Assembly: GCA_011947345.1 (NCBI GenBank)
Contig: JAAVTG010000557.1
Span: 149,673 to 213,672, forward strand
From: Phytophthora quininea
Taxonomy: Eukaryota; Oomycota; Peronosporomycetes; Peronosporales; Peronosporaceae
Direction: 5' to 3'
Length of the DNA: 64,000 bases
Shown here: one piece after another, positions 22,094-35,062 of the stretch
How the letters are laid out: each line of letters starts with the position of its first letter
Numbering within the stretch: position 1 is the first letter of the stretch
Notes under the pieces: generated by a model
What the model was told of the DNA's origin: nothing
Databases searched by the model: none
Seen by the model: the letters and a program-made list of their open reading frames with translations, nothing else
Translations under genes and position numbers: made by a program

Positions 22094-25000
22094 ATGGACG
22101 GCGGCAGAGCGACGCCACACACAGACGAAGACGAAGAGCACAAGGCCCGAGGAGACGTCGTCGTGCGCGTGGGCGACGCCTCCACGGGCGCCGAGTATGC
22201 CGTCGCGCTGCTCTCTTCCAGGTACAGCCAAAATGGGTTAAGAAAAAGCTTATTCCTGCTAACTGCATCGTTATTTTACGGTAATTTATCAGCGTGGTGG
22301 TGGAAGAATTACGTGAAGAATTGGCGCGTCTAAGCGGCATCCCCACGGCAGACCAGATCCTGTTGGGAGGACCCCGTTCGCCAGACTGGACCCGCGTCGA
22401 CCCGTGGAATATTACGGGCTACCAGCAGTACGGACATTTATTTTACAGATTTATGGAGAATCTGGCTGAATTGATTGTTTGTTTGTTTATGTGTTTTGCA
22501 GGTGGATAAAGAAGTGTTTTTATATGATCGAAGACTACTCAGTCAAGAGACGGCGTCACCACCTGCTAACGCAATGGAGTTGGCGCCAGTTCAAGTGGAA
22601 TGTGAGGAAGAAATTGTTGGGAGAGTATTTTCTGGGTTGTTTGTTTAGTGATTTGTTTTATTATTTTTGTAGTGCCATCGCAGCCTGTGGCGTCGTCGGA
22701 AGGTTCAAAGATGTTGAGTGAGTCATCACATCCGATGATGAGAGCGTTGGTGGAGTACGAGGGGTATTTCCAGCTGCAAGTGAGTCAAAGTGAGGCGTTG
22801 GAGAGCGGCACACGAGCCAACATCACTGCCAGCGAAAAAGGTGCTCAGGAGCTGCAGGTGCAGGAACGAGCGATCGCCGCTGCTGTCGCCAATTTGGACT
22901 TGTTCAAAACATCTATGACGAAGCATTTCGCGCCCTTCTGGACGGATTTCCAAGCTACCAACGAGAAACATGAAAGGTTACTGAGCCAGTTCGACAGTTA
23001 TCTTAATACCTTGGCTACAGTGGAGCTGCATCCAGCTCTGGCCACAGATTCACGCAAGACGCTGCATGACTGCATCCCCGTCGATAAAGAGAGGGAGTGG
23101 GCCGCTCAGTGCGAGCAATCGCACGCTCATGTGTACACTCAGGTGATGAAATTGCAACAAGTCCACGATGAAATTAGCCAGGAAGTCACAGAAATGATGG
23201 CAGCACACGCACATGCGTCTCGGGAGTATGACGAAGCCCGTGCTGAGCTGGAGCAAATGCAGACATTGGGCAGCAAACAGCTCAACATCACCAGCACCTT
23301 ACGCGAAAATTTGACGTATGTCCTCAGCAGCATCGAGGAAACGTCTTCGATCGCGACTGGCATCAATCCTATGCAGGCGTCCACCAATGCCCTGGACGTG
23401 TGTCGCCGTATTGATGAATTATACCAAACCCAGCAGAATATGGTCCCAGACGCCCAGAAGCTCGTGGAAGCTATCATTGTCCACGTAAAGAACATTGCGG
23501 CGAAAAAGGCGGCGTTGTTTGCTCGCGTACACTCGACGTTGCGTCAAATTTCCATTTCACAGTCCAAGATTCGGGACTTTGAAAACTCCCTGGCGGTGTT
23601 TAGGAGGCGTTGGCTGCTCAAAAGAAACACTTCAACGAGCTCGAGCATCTGGACAAGCTGCCCGAATCGTATGCAGCGTGCTTGCGAGAGATATCGAGGC
23701 GTCTTAAATACGGCCGAATGTTTTCCGACCGAATTCAATCGATGGCGGAAGAGCTCGCTCAACTACGCGAAGATGAAGTCCAACATCGCGAAGAATTCTT
23801 ACGGAGCTATGGTCAGCACTTGCCGCGCGACTTCGTCACTGGCCTCGCAGAGAAGCCGTCTCATTGCGAGTTCCGTATGCGGCCTTTTGACCAGAGCTTG
23901 CCTTTAATTGAAGATGACGGAGATTTTGACTCGTTCGAAGAGAAAGAGCGCCCTCCTTCGGACGAATTTGGCGACGACTCGGCCAGTGGAGACTCGTTCA
24001 AGTCGGCGCAAAATATGGATAATCTGCAAGAGCGCTGTAAGGAGCTGGAGGCGCGGGTTTCCGAGCTGACAGCGGAATTGGAACAGTCAAAGAAAAACAT
24101 ATATTACGATGGATCGGGCAGCGACTCGATCGCTCGGTCGGATTTGTCAAAGAACAGCGCGCGGGAAGGCGACAGCTCGTGCGAGTTCCCGTTGGTACTG
24201 GCGTTGGCTGCAACGTCAGGTGGGATGACCAGCTCTTTGGAAGCAGATCGGTCGAATATTCTGGACCGAGAGTTGGCTACAGTGAAGCGGAACATTGGTA
24301 AGAAACATGGGAAAGTTGCGCTTATCAACCTGCTGATGATGTCCTTCTTGCTTTAGGAACGGGAGTCGACAAGGACTCGACTATCGCCAAGCTGGAGGTA
24401 AGTTATTGTGAAATGGTGCTTTATTGGAACGTAAACTAACCGTTTTTATTTATAGAGTGAAAACCAGCAATTTTTGCTGAACGCCGCCGCCTTCGAAGAA
24501 TATCCTTTGCAACTGATTGATGCTGCACATGCATGTTCCTGTGCTGACGATGCTTTAACCCCCAAGTTTTCCTTAACTGGCGTAGCGCCTTGCGTTTGTC
24601 AATTTACAGAGATCCAGGAAAGATCGAAGCGGGAGAAGCAACTCCACGAGAACCAGTCCAAGCTTCAGCAAACGGTCAAAGATCTGCGAACGAGCGTTAA
24701 ATCCCAGCGGACCTCGTTGGCCAAGTTGTTGAAGCTGCTTCAGTTGCCTGTAGAGCCGTTGGCGGACGAGAATGAGAACGTCGACGTGTTTGTAAAAGAA
24801 AACTTCGACGCAGTGGAGACGCGGGTGAAGAAACTGCTAGCTAGTGCCGAGTCGGAGCTGGTAAGTACCAGACCTTTCCACCACTTCGTTTAGATCTTGT
24901 GACCAAGTCATTTGTCGTTATCAGATGCTGCAATCTGAGCTGGAGCGACGGCAAACCGAAATGAGTTTGATGGAGTCCGAGCAGGATGCGAACGACTCGT

Positions 25001-25353
25001 TCAAGATCTCTTTCCGAAGCTTTAATGTGAACGACTTGGCGCTCTTCTTGCCGACCTCAGCGCCTGGTAGCGACGCGCAGCGGGTGTACCTGGCATTCCA
25101 CCTCGGCTGTCCGCACCGCTTCCTGTCGGAGGAGTCCATCTCCTCGTTCAGCAATGACGGCCAAAGGTGCGTCGAATTCTATGCAGCTTTCTCTCTCTCT
25201 AACTGTGGCTGCTCTGACAGATACCCGGACTACGTGGTAGGTCGCATCGTGTTGATCGACGAGCAGACCGCGATGGAAGGCAACAACCCGTACGCACTGC
25301 ACTCCGGCACGACATTCTACGTCCTGACGGTTGCCAGTCTGCACGAAAGTTAA
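22094..25353 (+). CDS. ATG11: ATG11/FIP200 (RB1CC1)-type autophagy scaffold
   Basis: Eight exons. The N-terminal ubiquitin-like fold (GIPTADQILLGGP, FLYDRRLL) is followed by a long ATG17-like coiled-coil region (LREISRRLKYGRMFSDRIQS, EEFLRSYGQHLPRDF). More coiled coil leads to a C-terminal 'claw' domain (FKISFRSFNVNDLALFLPT, YPDYVVGRIVLIDEQ, SGTTFYVLTVASL), the arrangement of FIP200 and plant ATG11. These proteins gather the Atg1/ULK1 kinase complex and bind cargo receptors through the claw. Introns: 22222-22292, 22428-22501, 22602-22672, 24298-24356, 24398-24455, 24861-24924, 25167-25220. Each of two slips equals one missing base: one near 22405 before the second intron, one near 23605. The piece 24492-24610 reads openly but looks unlike the rest and could be an unrecognised intron. 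Confidence 0.8.
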
Positions 25354-25492
25354 TTCCCAACGGCACTAGGCCGCATAACATGAATGAAATGCTCTGCGGT
25401 TGTGTTGATAGCGGCGCAGAGCCAGATGGACTACAAAGTCGATGCCTCTTCCACCGCACATCTTATGGATAAGTTCGTTTTACGCTGTTCTC

Positions 25493-25506
25493 TCATTTGT
25501 CATCTG
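25493..25506 (+). promoter_or_regulatory. initiator-like core promoter (weak)
   Basis: TCATTTGTCATCTG, preceded by CTC, matches 11 of 14 positions of the oomycete core element and ends just upstream of the ATG at 25510. The short distance makes it less certain. Confidence 0.3.
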
Positions 25507-25509
25507 ATC

Positions 25510-26057
25510 ATGAGCGCCACGGACGTCAAGGAGACCCCAGCCGAGCCCACGACTGCCAAGCGCGCGGTCGAGCAGTTCGACCATGAGTTCCAGCGCTACA
25601 CCACCAAGCAGTCGGCCAAGAGCGCGAGAGCTGTGGCCATGGCACGTGCTGAACTGGCCAAATACAACGCACTGGTGTTCCAAGACAAGAAGCTGGAGGA
25701 GGCGGGCGTGAAGAAGGGAAGACTGAGTCCCGAGCAGCGCAAGGCCTACGAGAAGCGTGTGGAGGACCTGGAGAAGGCGCTGGACACGTTCCACAAGTCC
25801 GTGGCGGGTTACAACCGCACCAAGGCCATGTATGTACACACAGACTGGAGGTTACGTATCATTTGGAATTGTGTTTGTTTGACAGTATGTGGTGTTGCTG
25901 TTGCAGCCTGTCGTTCGTGTTGTTGGTGGCGTTCATCCTCATGATGTTCTTCCAACCGTGGGCCAAGCACTTTGACGACAATGACTACGAGAAGTTTGCT
26001 GCCATGGAGGAGGAACCGACAGAGACTGTGGACGCTGCTGGCAATGAAGAACTGTAA
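25510..26057 (+). CDS. small single-pass membrane protein
   Basis: 156 residues in two exons (intron 25830-25906, donor GTATGT). An Ala/Lys/Glu-rich helical N-terminal half (KSARAVAMARAELAKYNALV, YEKRVEDLEKALDTF) is followed by one strong membrane helix (LSFVLLVAFILMMFF) and a short acidic tail. The coiled coil plus C-terminal anchor is SNARE-like in outline, but I see no SNARE motif and do not assign a function. The frame is open upstream; ATG 25510 was chosen because the upstream residues are of poor composition and an initiator-like element precedes it. Confidence 0.68.
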
Positions 26058-26195
26058 AGTTGTTGGACAAAGTGTTGCTACTCTTGGGCTCGGCTGAACG
26101 AGCTCGAGCGACGAATTGGTTCCCATTGACTACGACACGCCTACGCACTTTTTGCCACTGATCGATAGATAGATAATACACAAACCCGTGTCGAG

Positions 26196-29100
26196 TTACG
26201 CAACGTTTGCACGCTGTACGAGTTGGAGTCCGACGGCGCCGGATAGAGTGCCGGTATGTCTGCCGCCCTCAGCGAGTTCCACCACAAAGTTGTTGAGCTT
26301 TTGGACGTTATCGCGTGGGTCGTCGCTGTCGCTTCCAGCGCCTTGAGTGATGCAGATCACACCCTGACCAAAGCACGGGCCTTGCGTGCCGGCGTGGATC
26401 TTGATGGCCACGTGCATGTTACCTGTAGGCCGAGCGAAGGTGGCGTGTGTGATGCCGTCTCGAACGAAGTCGGCCCACCTCACGTGGGCGACGTTGGTCT
26501 TGCACAGCAGTCGATCTGTGTTCTCGAGGTAGACGCCACCACTCATCGAGTCTGCCAATTCGAGTAACTTGCGCTGTGCCGAGAAGATATCTTCTGATGG
26601 AAGAGGGAAGACGATCGTCACCATAACTACAGAGCACAACAAGGGAGATGAACTACTAGCACTTCTCTGACATGAAGCAGTTGAAACGCTTACCTTGGTG
26701 GCCGTGGCGATCCAGATTAGAAAAACGCTGGTCAAAGTCGGCAGAGCTGCCGAATGAAGTGATCGAGGGAAGGCCGATGTTTTCAACTGCAGTCTGCCAC
26801 GTAATACTCGAGAACTCCAGTCGTAGCTGGCACTCCAGGACGCCACTGACATCCTGCATTCGCTGGAGCTTCTTGGTCGCAAGCTCCGTCTCGATCGGCA
26901 AGAAGTCGCGGTTCACCAGAGCTTGGAACACCGCGATCACAGGCTTGTGATCCGAGCCGTTAACTTCTTCGCATGAGGCATACACGGCGCATCGCAGTCG
27001 ATGCCGCATGTCGGGTTGGGAGAAGTAAAGAATCCGATCGGTGTACGAGGGCACTCGCTTTCCGTGCCCCTCGACGGCAGTGGTGTAACACGCCGCTAAT
27101 TCATCCACCGACCAGGTATCAGCATCGAGATTAAGTGCAGCCCCACGCACCCGCCGGAACGTCGGTGGGAATGCAATCTTTGCTTCTCGAAAGCCGTAGA
27201 AAATCTGTCCGTCTCGGATACCATTGCGTAGCTCATCGTGCGCCAGCACATCATCCCACACAAAATGGTCGTCGTCTGGGAGTTCGCAGTCTGCTGAATA
27301 ACGAACGCTGTTGCTGCTACCATTTGACGAGACGAACGCGGAAGAGCTGCTCTTCAAACTGCGTTCCAGCATGCTGACGTCCAGGTCGTTGCTGTCCCTG
27401 TCACTGCCGGCACCTAACGAGCTGCCCAGTCCAAAAGAACTGCTTAATCCTCGACTGGACATTGGACTCCATCGCTTTCCTAGAAGCCCACGACGCAAAC
27501 TGCGATTCCTCTTTACGGGCACGGGCTTTGCTGTTTCGCACTGCCGGACGTGGGATATCAGCTCCAGAATCGTATCTGCGCTCGCATCTCGCTGTGTTAA
27601 CCTGTAGTTGAGATCTCCGAGGACGAAGCTGTGGTGATGGACGTGCGGGAACTCAAACCCCACGTCCTCCAGGTTCAAATGCAGCTCCTTCAAAATATCC
27701 TGAGAGTCGCGATTCCGCCGTCGTACTTTTGACTTTCCCTTGGGATCCGAAGACAAATGACACGCCACGAAAGCGAACGACGTGTCGAAGTAGCGAAAGG
27801 CGAACCCCACCGCACCTTTGTTGGATGCTCGCCCCAAAATCAGCGACTTGCCGACGTTAACTTCCTGCTGCACTTCCGGGGGCATGTAGAAGGCGCCGTT
27901 CTCCACGTCAGAGGACTTGATAAATACTGTGATGGCGATGTGGCCGTGGTAGCCCAGGGACGTGTTCTTGCTGCCGATCTCGCGGTTGAACTGATGGAAT
28001 TTCGCTGCTCTGCGTGCAGGTCCGCTTGCTGCTGGTCGAGGCCGGCCTCCCTCGAGATGCTGTCGCAGTAAACTCCGTGTGTTTGCCAAATGGAGGCATT
28101 CCTGTAGCCCGATGACGTAAATGTCGTGTCCGAGCGGTATCCACTTTTCTAACTGAGCGGGAGTAAGTCTGGCTTCGCCCATGTTGAAAGTCGAGACGAA
28201 AATGTTGGCCGGCTGGCGGTAGTGCTTGACAAGGCTGTGGTCCGTTCCTGTGTCTAAAGTCGGGAAAGATGGCGACGGAATGAACTTGTGCGCGGGAGTG
28301 ATCGACGGCTTGCACGCGATCATCCTGTACAGCTTGGTCAGCAGTCCTCCGTAGATAATTGCCGTCGTCAAACCCTGCGTGCACACTGTGACCTGCATCA
28401 AAAGCGCCACGCCAAATCTCGCGTGGCCTAGCTGATCATCAAAAACTAAGCCCACAGAAACATACCAATTAGCATGTCAAAAACGAAAGAGCGCCCCAGA
28501 AAGATACTCACGTCGAAACACGGTGCTGGGGGTCCACAACACAATGAACGCTGCAATGTACACTCGAAGCTTGGACGTGATCAGCGCCCAGGACTCCTGC
28601 GCGTCTAGGTTGGCGTCACGGAAGTCGCGCGAGATGCGATTGTGCGTGACCCAGAGGATCACGCTAATGTACAAGATGGCGAGTACCACAAAGAGGTAGA
28701 ACATCCAGAACTGCTTGGCGCGCGTGCTCACCCAGCAGTAGAACGTGGCGTTGCCGAACCACCTGCCGGCGTATAGCGTCACACTGCAGGCCACGGACGG
28801 CACGATGACGAGAATGAGGTACAGCTTGAACCTGCTCTTGAGTCTGGCTTCGCTGTCTCGATGCACGATCTTCCTGTAGAAGCAGTGGGCAATCGCGGCG
28901 TTCCAGAACACTGACAGCAGTCCGAAGAGCTGCAGCGAGAAGCCCTGTACATTGCAGGCCGCGTCCACTCGTCCGTCGCTGTAGGGGTTGCCGAACATCT
29001 TTGGGAAGGACAGTCCGGCGTCGAACAGGGACAGCACCACCACCATCTTCTGCACCATGGAGACGCCGCTGTGGGCGCGCGCCGAGACGTAGTGGTGGCG

Positions 29101-29223
29101 CACGATGAAGAGGCAGCCGGCGAGCGACAGCGCGCAGCAGCACAGGATGACGGTGTGCAGCACATCCAGTTGGGCGGCCGAGAGCTTGGAGGTGTCCGCG
29201 CCGGCCTCGCGCAGCAGCCGCAT
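26196..29223 (-). CDS. GPCR-inositol polyphosphate 5-phosphatase fusion (GPCR-bigram)
   Basis: 964 residues in three exons with no frame slip (introns 28446-28511 and 26627-26693). Seven hydrophobic helices span residues ~15-290, in the style of the Dictyostelium cAMP receptor-like GPCRs. They are fused to an inositol polyphosphate 5-phosphatase domain: STFNMGEA, IGLQECLH, ASNKGAVGFAF, ACHLSSD, FVLGDLNYRLT, PSYTDRILYF and NGSDHKPVIAVF carry the metal-binding and catalytic residues. A Ser-rich insert (about 27300-27530) splits the phosphatase, and a beta-rich C-terminal domain follows. Fusions of a GPCR with accessory enzyme domains, the GPCR-bigrams, are a known oomycete trait and include a phosphatase type. 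Expected to link an external signal directly to dephosphorylation of 5-phosphoinositides at the plasma membrane. Confidence 0.92.
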
Positions 29224-30179
29224 GTCGGTTATCGGAGCCCTTCAGCCGAGCGGCCACGGACGGCACCGAGAGAAAGCGGCTCTGGCGTCTACCTGGTTAC
29301 TGCCGTCTCCCCGAGACGGCCGAGGCGTGGACTCGTAATGGCGGATCCCTACGACGCTGCCGAGAGCTCTGCTCTTGTGTCGTCTGGTCATTCCGATACT
29401 GAACCGTTCTAGTGCAGAAACAAGCCGATGCAAGTCATGCTTGGTTGGGGAACTTCTTGGACAACGACAACGAAGTGGGAAATGTATTGGGTTGGCGAAG
29501 GAGGAAGCGAACTGCGTCCTGACTATGGACGCGACTAAGGTTCAGCGGGGATCCACAGTGGGACGGCCAGGATTCACGTTACTTCATGTTACTTCATGAA
29601 AACAGATCTGAGCTTGTCGTGACAAATCGGACAGGTTGGTGCGCCCACAGCGGAGCTGCTTTTCGCACTGCAGCGCGTTGGCGCAACGGCGACGGAGCTG
29701 TTGGTCGCCGTGCATAGGGCAACTCGATGATCGCACCGCCATGCATTTTCGCCAAGCGTTCCAGCGTAGCGCTGGCCTCAACAACGGCAGCATCACTGCG
29801 GCGCAGAAATAAGGATTTTGGCGAGGCGTGTGCGATGGCGAGGCGGCATCATGAAACTACATGTTTGGACACGACTACGGCGCAGTCGAATATGAAAGTT
29901 AACGCTAGCGTCGTATGGGAAGGGTGCTGCTCGGCGTTGTTTTGGGTACTCGGACTTTCAAAAACAAACATAAAAGGTTTTTGTATCGACGAAAAACTGA
30001 AACGGTGCAGTCAAACAAACGAAAATTGCGTGTCTGTAAAGCAGTGCGTACGCGTTGAAAACAAATGCCATTATCGGTATCAAGGGCGTTATCGCCATTA
30101 TTTTCACCAGTGTCTAAAAATATGTCCTCACTGCCACTGCCAGGAAAAAATTCGCCGGTACCGCAACTGGAAAATTCGA
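29224..30179. other. gene-poor intergenic region
   Basis: Upstream of the GPCR-phosphatase gene. No supported coding sequence; base composition becomes more AT-rich toward 30 kb, at the start of the transposon-rich block. Confidence 0.4.
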
Positions 30180-32123
30180 CGCCGAGTTGAAGATGCTTCG
30201 TCTCAGTTATAGGGGAGCCTCACTGGAAGTCACACCTCCCACGAAGATTGTAAGAAGCTGCTTCTCGCTACCGAGCAGGAATCGAAAACCTTGGGAATCA
30301 AATTCCCGAGGTTTTACAATTCCACCACGCTATCTTCTTGAAGGGGGAGTACGATCAGTTTCAAAAGGGTTGCTTGCTTGCTTCTCCCGTCATAAAACGG
30401 AAATATTCTCGCGATCTTCAAGCGCTGCTAGACGTCACAATGGTGTTAACTCGCGCTCAAGCCGTCGCTCAAGCTGCTGCCCAAGCCGCTCACCCGAACT
30501 CCCGGAGCAGGGCTTTGCTGTAGCTGACACGGCAATCGTTGAGCAGCATGAGGAGAAGCGTTGTAACCGACAAGCGTGGAGCTAGTTCCTGGCGTTGGAG
30601 AACACTTGGCCAAGATCACCCAGTACTTCTTCGCACAAGCGCAAGCCCTCGCCGCAGAGCATTTGGTCTTGCAGACTCAGCAGCAAGGGCAAAATGAAGC
30701 ACAGAGTGCTGCGCTGATGGCAGTGCAGGCCGCTGCAGAATCGACGATGAACCAGCTGACGGTCCAGCAACAAGCAATTGCCGAGCATTTCCAGGGAGAA
30801 TTAGTGGGAACGCAGACTGTAATTCGTGACCAACTCGTGCACTTGCATGCTGTGCAAGAGGATCAGCGGCTGAAAATTCAACAAGGGGTCGCAAACAAGC
30901 TGGATCAAGCGATGTCGGAAGTGCACCGGGTGTACGAAGCCATGTAATCAGCTCGCTCGGAGGGCGTGAAGCACTTGGAGGATCAATTATCGATCAAAGT
31001 CGGAGGAAACTGTGACGCGCTGGCAATGCGTATACAGCATGCCGAAAACCAGTTGAAGGACAAGGGTGCGGCCGAGTACATATCCCGTCAAGCCACTGAA
31101 CTTGTGCACCATTTGCAGGAAAAGTCAACAAATGAAATGAAAGAGCACATTGAACGCTCATTGGAGCTGGGCTTTAAGATGGTGCGTGATGAATTGAAGC
31201 AAGAGCTGGCCTCGACCTCACCCCCACGTCGGAAGCGCTGCTGCAAGAAGCTGTTCGGAAACTCGTGCTTGACGAGACAGCGAAGGCGCAGCGTCACATT
31301 GGAGTGCAAGTACAGCGAGCACTGACGACGGCGCAGTCGGAGATCAATCTGGCCACTCAGCGGCAGGCCGATGCTACGTCAATACTGCGGGATTAATTTC
31401 AACAATTCTGTGTGAATGGCGCCAGGGAATCACGACAATCAGATGAATCCGTTCTCCATGAGCAGATAGAGGAATTGGTGCGTGATGAAGTAGTAAAACA
31501 AGTAGCTGAAATGCAGAGCCAGATTAAGTGTGAACCTGAAGGCGAACAAGGCATGAGCTTGCAGATCCCGATCAAGAGTGAGAATATTGCTGGCGCAGTT
31601 CGGGGAGATCCTGGCCGGCGGGATTCGGCAAATTGAACTGCAGAACAAGTACTCACGCCGAGTATATCAGCAGCGATCAAGCAGTCGGTCGAGCAGAGTG
31701 TAAACGAGGTGATTTAAATCATTCGAGACGCTGTCAGGCAAGCTGTCTCACCCCACCCTACTGCAACTCAATCAACTTCTCCGGGGGTAGTTGCAGTGAT
31801 GACGACGAATTGTCTGAAGAAGATCGCTACTTCCAGCAAAAATGCGAGAAGCCCTCGTCAGTTCTCGGAAGACAAGTATGGCTCGCGATTCACTCACGCA
31901 GCCTCCAAAAACGTTCACCACAGTTGCTTCGCCCCCAGTCTCCAAATCTGATAAACCAGAGCTCTTCCGTGCGGCAGCCACTGAGCAGACGTTGCCGCGA
32001 TCAACGCGTGGTGGACGACGATCATCGTCAAGGGTAGATCCCCAGAGAGTTATTGCCGATGCGCAGCGGGAAGTTGCCGAGAGGGCGGAGGCTGCTGCAC
32101 GGCGATACAAGCCGCTCAAGTAG
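30180..32123 (+). pseudogene. decayed coiled-coil protein gene
   Basis: Several plus-strand frames join into one Gln/Glu/Ala-rich coiled-coil protein (QALAAEHLVLQTQQQGQNEA, KHLEDQLSIKV, EQIEELVRDEVVKQVAEMQ) with a basic C-terminal segment (STRGGRRSSSRVDPQRV). It is interrupted by in-frame stops (TAA at 30945-30947; another near 31394) and several frame changes, so sequencing slips alone cannot explain it. It sits beside a dead hAT element. Family unknown; it may be an unrelated host gene or cargo of a mobile element. Confidence 0.55.
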
Positions 32124-32444
32124 CTACAACAAAAACCGGTGACGGCGAGGGTGTCAATTTGTGATGCGGTGGCTGTGTCGATAATGAGATTGCGATGCAA
32201 ACTGGAAAATCGGCGAACTGTTAGTTTGAAAAAGGATAACCAACACACGCAATAGCTTTCATGCAAAAGTGGAGTTATTAATTCATTGCGTTGGCAACGT
32301 GGATGTGAAGCCGGTCTTTTCAGCAGCATGGATTTCCAATTCGTTGGTAGCAGCGCAGGGTTTGTGTCAGGCTCAGGTGCAGTCGAATGGATGTTTGTTG
32401 TTTACGGTACTTTGGTCTGCGGTAGTGACAGCTGGACGACGACG
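32124..32444. other. spacer before hAT remnant
   Basis: AT-richer sequence between the decayed coiled-coil gene and the 3' end of the hAT transposase remnant. No terminal inverted repeat could be identified. Confidence 0.35.
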
Positions 32445-35062
32445 CTATATTGTGCTTTCCTTCTCCTCTTGGTCATCATACAAGCTTGCGCTTGAGACGA
32501 ATGTGGCCAACGTGTCCTCGGCGTACAAATCCAGGTTTATGTCCACGTCCAAATCAAGTTGAAACGTAAAGCAAGACGGCATATGCTCAGTATGCTTACC
32601 CGGAGCGATTTTTTCACATTGCAGGAGATTGACGTGCTCTCGGTTTCGATTCAAAAGGCAGCACATATTAATGTTGGGTGCCGATAGATTAGTACACTGA
32701 CTTGTCACCATGCTTCCACTGACACTGAAGTCGCGTTCGATTTGGCACGAAGAAAATGGGATCGCAAACAGAATCTTGACCGCCTTCGGCAACAATCTGT
32801 AAGTGCCGTTATGCTCGACTCGAGCCCAGAATGAAAGGAGCGACTCCGGGGCGCCCTTGTCATTGCGCACAGCAGTAAGAGGGTCATTTTTCCACCTGTC
32901 CAGCTCCTCGTTGATGCGGCGCTGTGTTTGACTAGTAGCGTTAACATTTGGTGCTTGTGGGGCCGGAGGAGAAGCAAACATTTCTTCAAGGGGATCAAAA
33001 TAAGTACTAGGCTTACTTCGTGGTGGTTCCAGCACCTCAGTTGTATCAGCAACAGTCTGAAGTAAATCGCACAATTGATCTCGTACCTTGTCGTTCACTT
33101 CTTTTAGCTTCTCCGAGCGCGCATGAGAGTCTAGCCCGTGTTGTCTGCAGATCAGCACGACAATTTTGTTGATGCTACGTGTTGGCCTCTTCCAGATGGG
33201 ATGGAGCCTTAACTGCATCTCAGCAACGAAATCCGTCGTATCCATGGCACTGGAGTCATAGTAACGAATAAAGAACCGCTTATTGAGAGCTGCACAGAGT
33301 AAACGCCGGGTAGTTACAGCTAGAGGAGTGAGCTCGCTAGGATCAATCCAAACAGGGATTTTTTCAGTGGATAGGTAATGGCGAACGGGCTGCTATGAGT
33401 TCAAGGTCACCATTCGAACTCTGTACGATTCCATGAGCATATCAACCTGAACTGCGCTTTTCGCTCGGCACGAAGGTATCACATCGGTCATCGGTTGAAG
33501 AATCGAGAGCAAATGGATTTAATTGTTTTCGCCAGCAAGCGGGAACACAATAGGAGCCGTATTGTCACGGAGTGCTTTTTCTTTCGTTCTTCATACCATG
33601 CTTCAACAGCAAGCCACAGGTCCAAAACGCGACGTATCGACTTGGACATGCTTAAAAATCGGGCAGCTGAATAAGTTTTGAGCTATGTTGTGCCGGTTGA
33701 CGTCAAAGTCTTGCAGAGCTACTCGAACAAATCTCCAGTGACGCTCACGCTTCGAACTTGATAAATGGTCCGTAGTACTTTTGACACCAGCGCTGTCATA
33801 CCGTCATTATCGTGCTTCTTGTTGTCGTTCAAACCGCATCCCGACTTAGTAGCAGCATTGATCAAGTGAGCGGTGCACCACATCCACTTTAGGTGTAGTT
33901 CATCGGTCAGCAGACCTTTTACATCTCCACCACCGTCACTTGTAGCACCATAAAAGTCCGTCGTAGTCAGGTTGAAGTCCTCCAGAGTTCGTTTAACCCA
34001 CGTAAGGAATGGTTCTCTGATTTCACCATCTCGATCTCCATAAGCAGGATTAAACTTGCGTGTTCCTAGAAGCACCGATTTGAATTCCCAGTTTTGGTCA
34101 ATCATGTGCACTCGAAGACCAAGGTACTTCTCCGATGTAGTCTTGCAAGTCCAAAATCAGCAACCATGGTGAACACCGGGTACAATTTCCGATTAATTTC
34201 CATCAATTCAATTATCTCCTTCCGCGTCGACGAGTACAGCTCAACAATCGACTCCTTGATGCGCTCCTCGGTGACTGTGACCTTCATGGCTTCCTTAATC
34301 ACTAGTGCTTCTTGAAGTCAGGACTCTTCATATTCACCCATGCGCAGCGGCAAGTTATGGTTGATAATGCGCAACGTTCAAGCAGGAGGTTCAAGCGAGC
34401 TGGATTATTCCTGTATAACCCTGATGAGCGCAAGTGCTCAATTTCTTCTTCACGTTTTCTCTTGGTCTCACTCTCTTTTGCTGTTTTGGGCGATATCAAC
34501 TGGTGCACGACACGTAAGTGCTTGGTGGCTGCAGTTGTTTTTCCCATTGACAATATCACCAGGTTCTCACCGTTTGGGTCCGTTCGACAGGCCTCGTCAG
34601 CCATACAAATAAATCCAACCCTCTCCTTCCCGTTGTCCGTAAACTTGACTCGCACGCCCCAGCCAAAGATGAGTGACTTCTCTCGCGGCTGCATAGGAAA
34701 TCTCGTGAATCCACCCATGTCCTGCCACGCCTCGACAGCTTGTTTCCCGACACTGGTGGTTCCAGCGACATCGTGCAGACGTCGTTGGCGACACCAAGGT
34801 CGCCCACAGTAGCTACTAGCTCGATGAGATGCCTCGCTGTGATGGCGCAGCCGTGATAGCGAAAAATCTGTTGCGTCTCCTGCTTCTCTCGTTGAAGAAT
34901 GACGTGCGCAATCAAGATTCGTCCGTAGTTTACAAGCCAATAGCGCTCTTCGAGCACGAGCACAGTGCTCGACAAGATGATGTTTTGCTCTCGATTCTCG
35001 TACTTACACGGGGAATAAAAATAAGCTAAATCCTTGCTCGCAAGTTGCCGAGAGGTCGTCAA
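32445..35062 (-). mobile_element. degenerate hAT-family transposon (transposase remnant)
   Basis: Minus-strand pieces lie in hAT order. A BED-type zinc finger comes first (GFICMADEACR to KTTAATKHLRVVH, near 34.6-34.5 kb). Next is the region with MKSPDFKKH (34.3 kb) and the core with DFYGATSDGGGDVKG and WCTAHLINAATKSGCG (34.0-33.8 kb). Last is the C-terminal dimerisation domain with LLSFWARVEH, AIPFSSCQIERDFSVSGSMV and LSAPNINMCCLLNRN (32.6-32.9 kb). The pieces lie in different frames with a non-coding gap at about 33.25-33.7 kb, so the transposase is dead. I could not find the element's inverted ends or target duplication, so the limits are those of the recognisable coding sequence. Confidence 0.7.

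Noticed and set aside
29727..30212. Plus-strand ORF in the gene-poor block
   Set aside because: Low-complexity Cys/Arg-rich translation with no family and no neighbouring signals.
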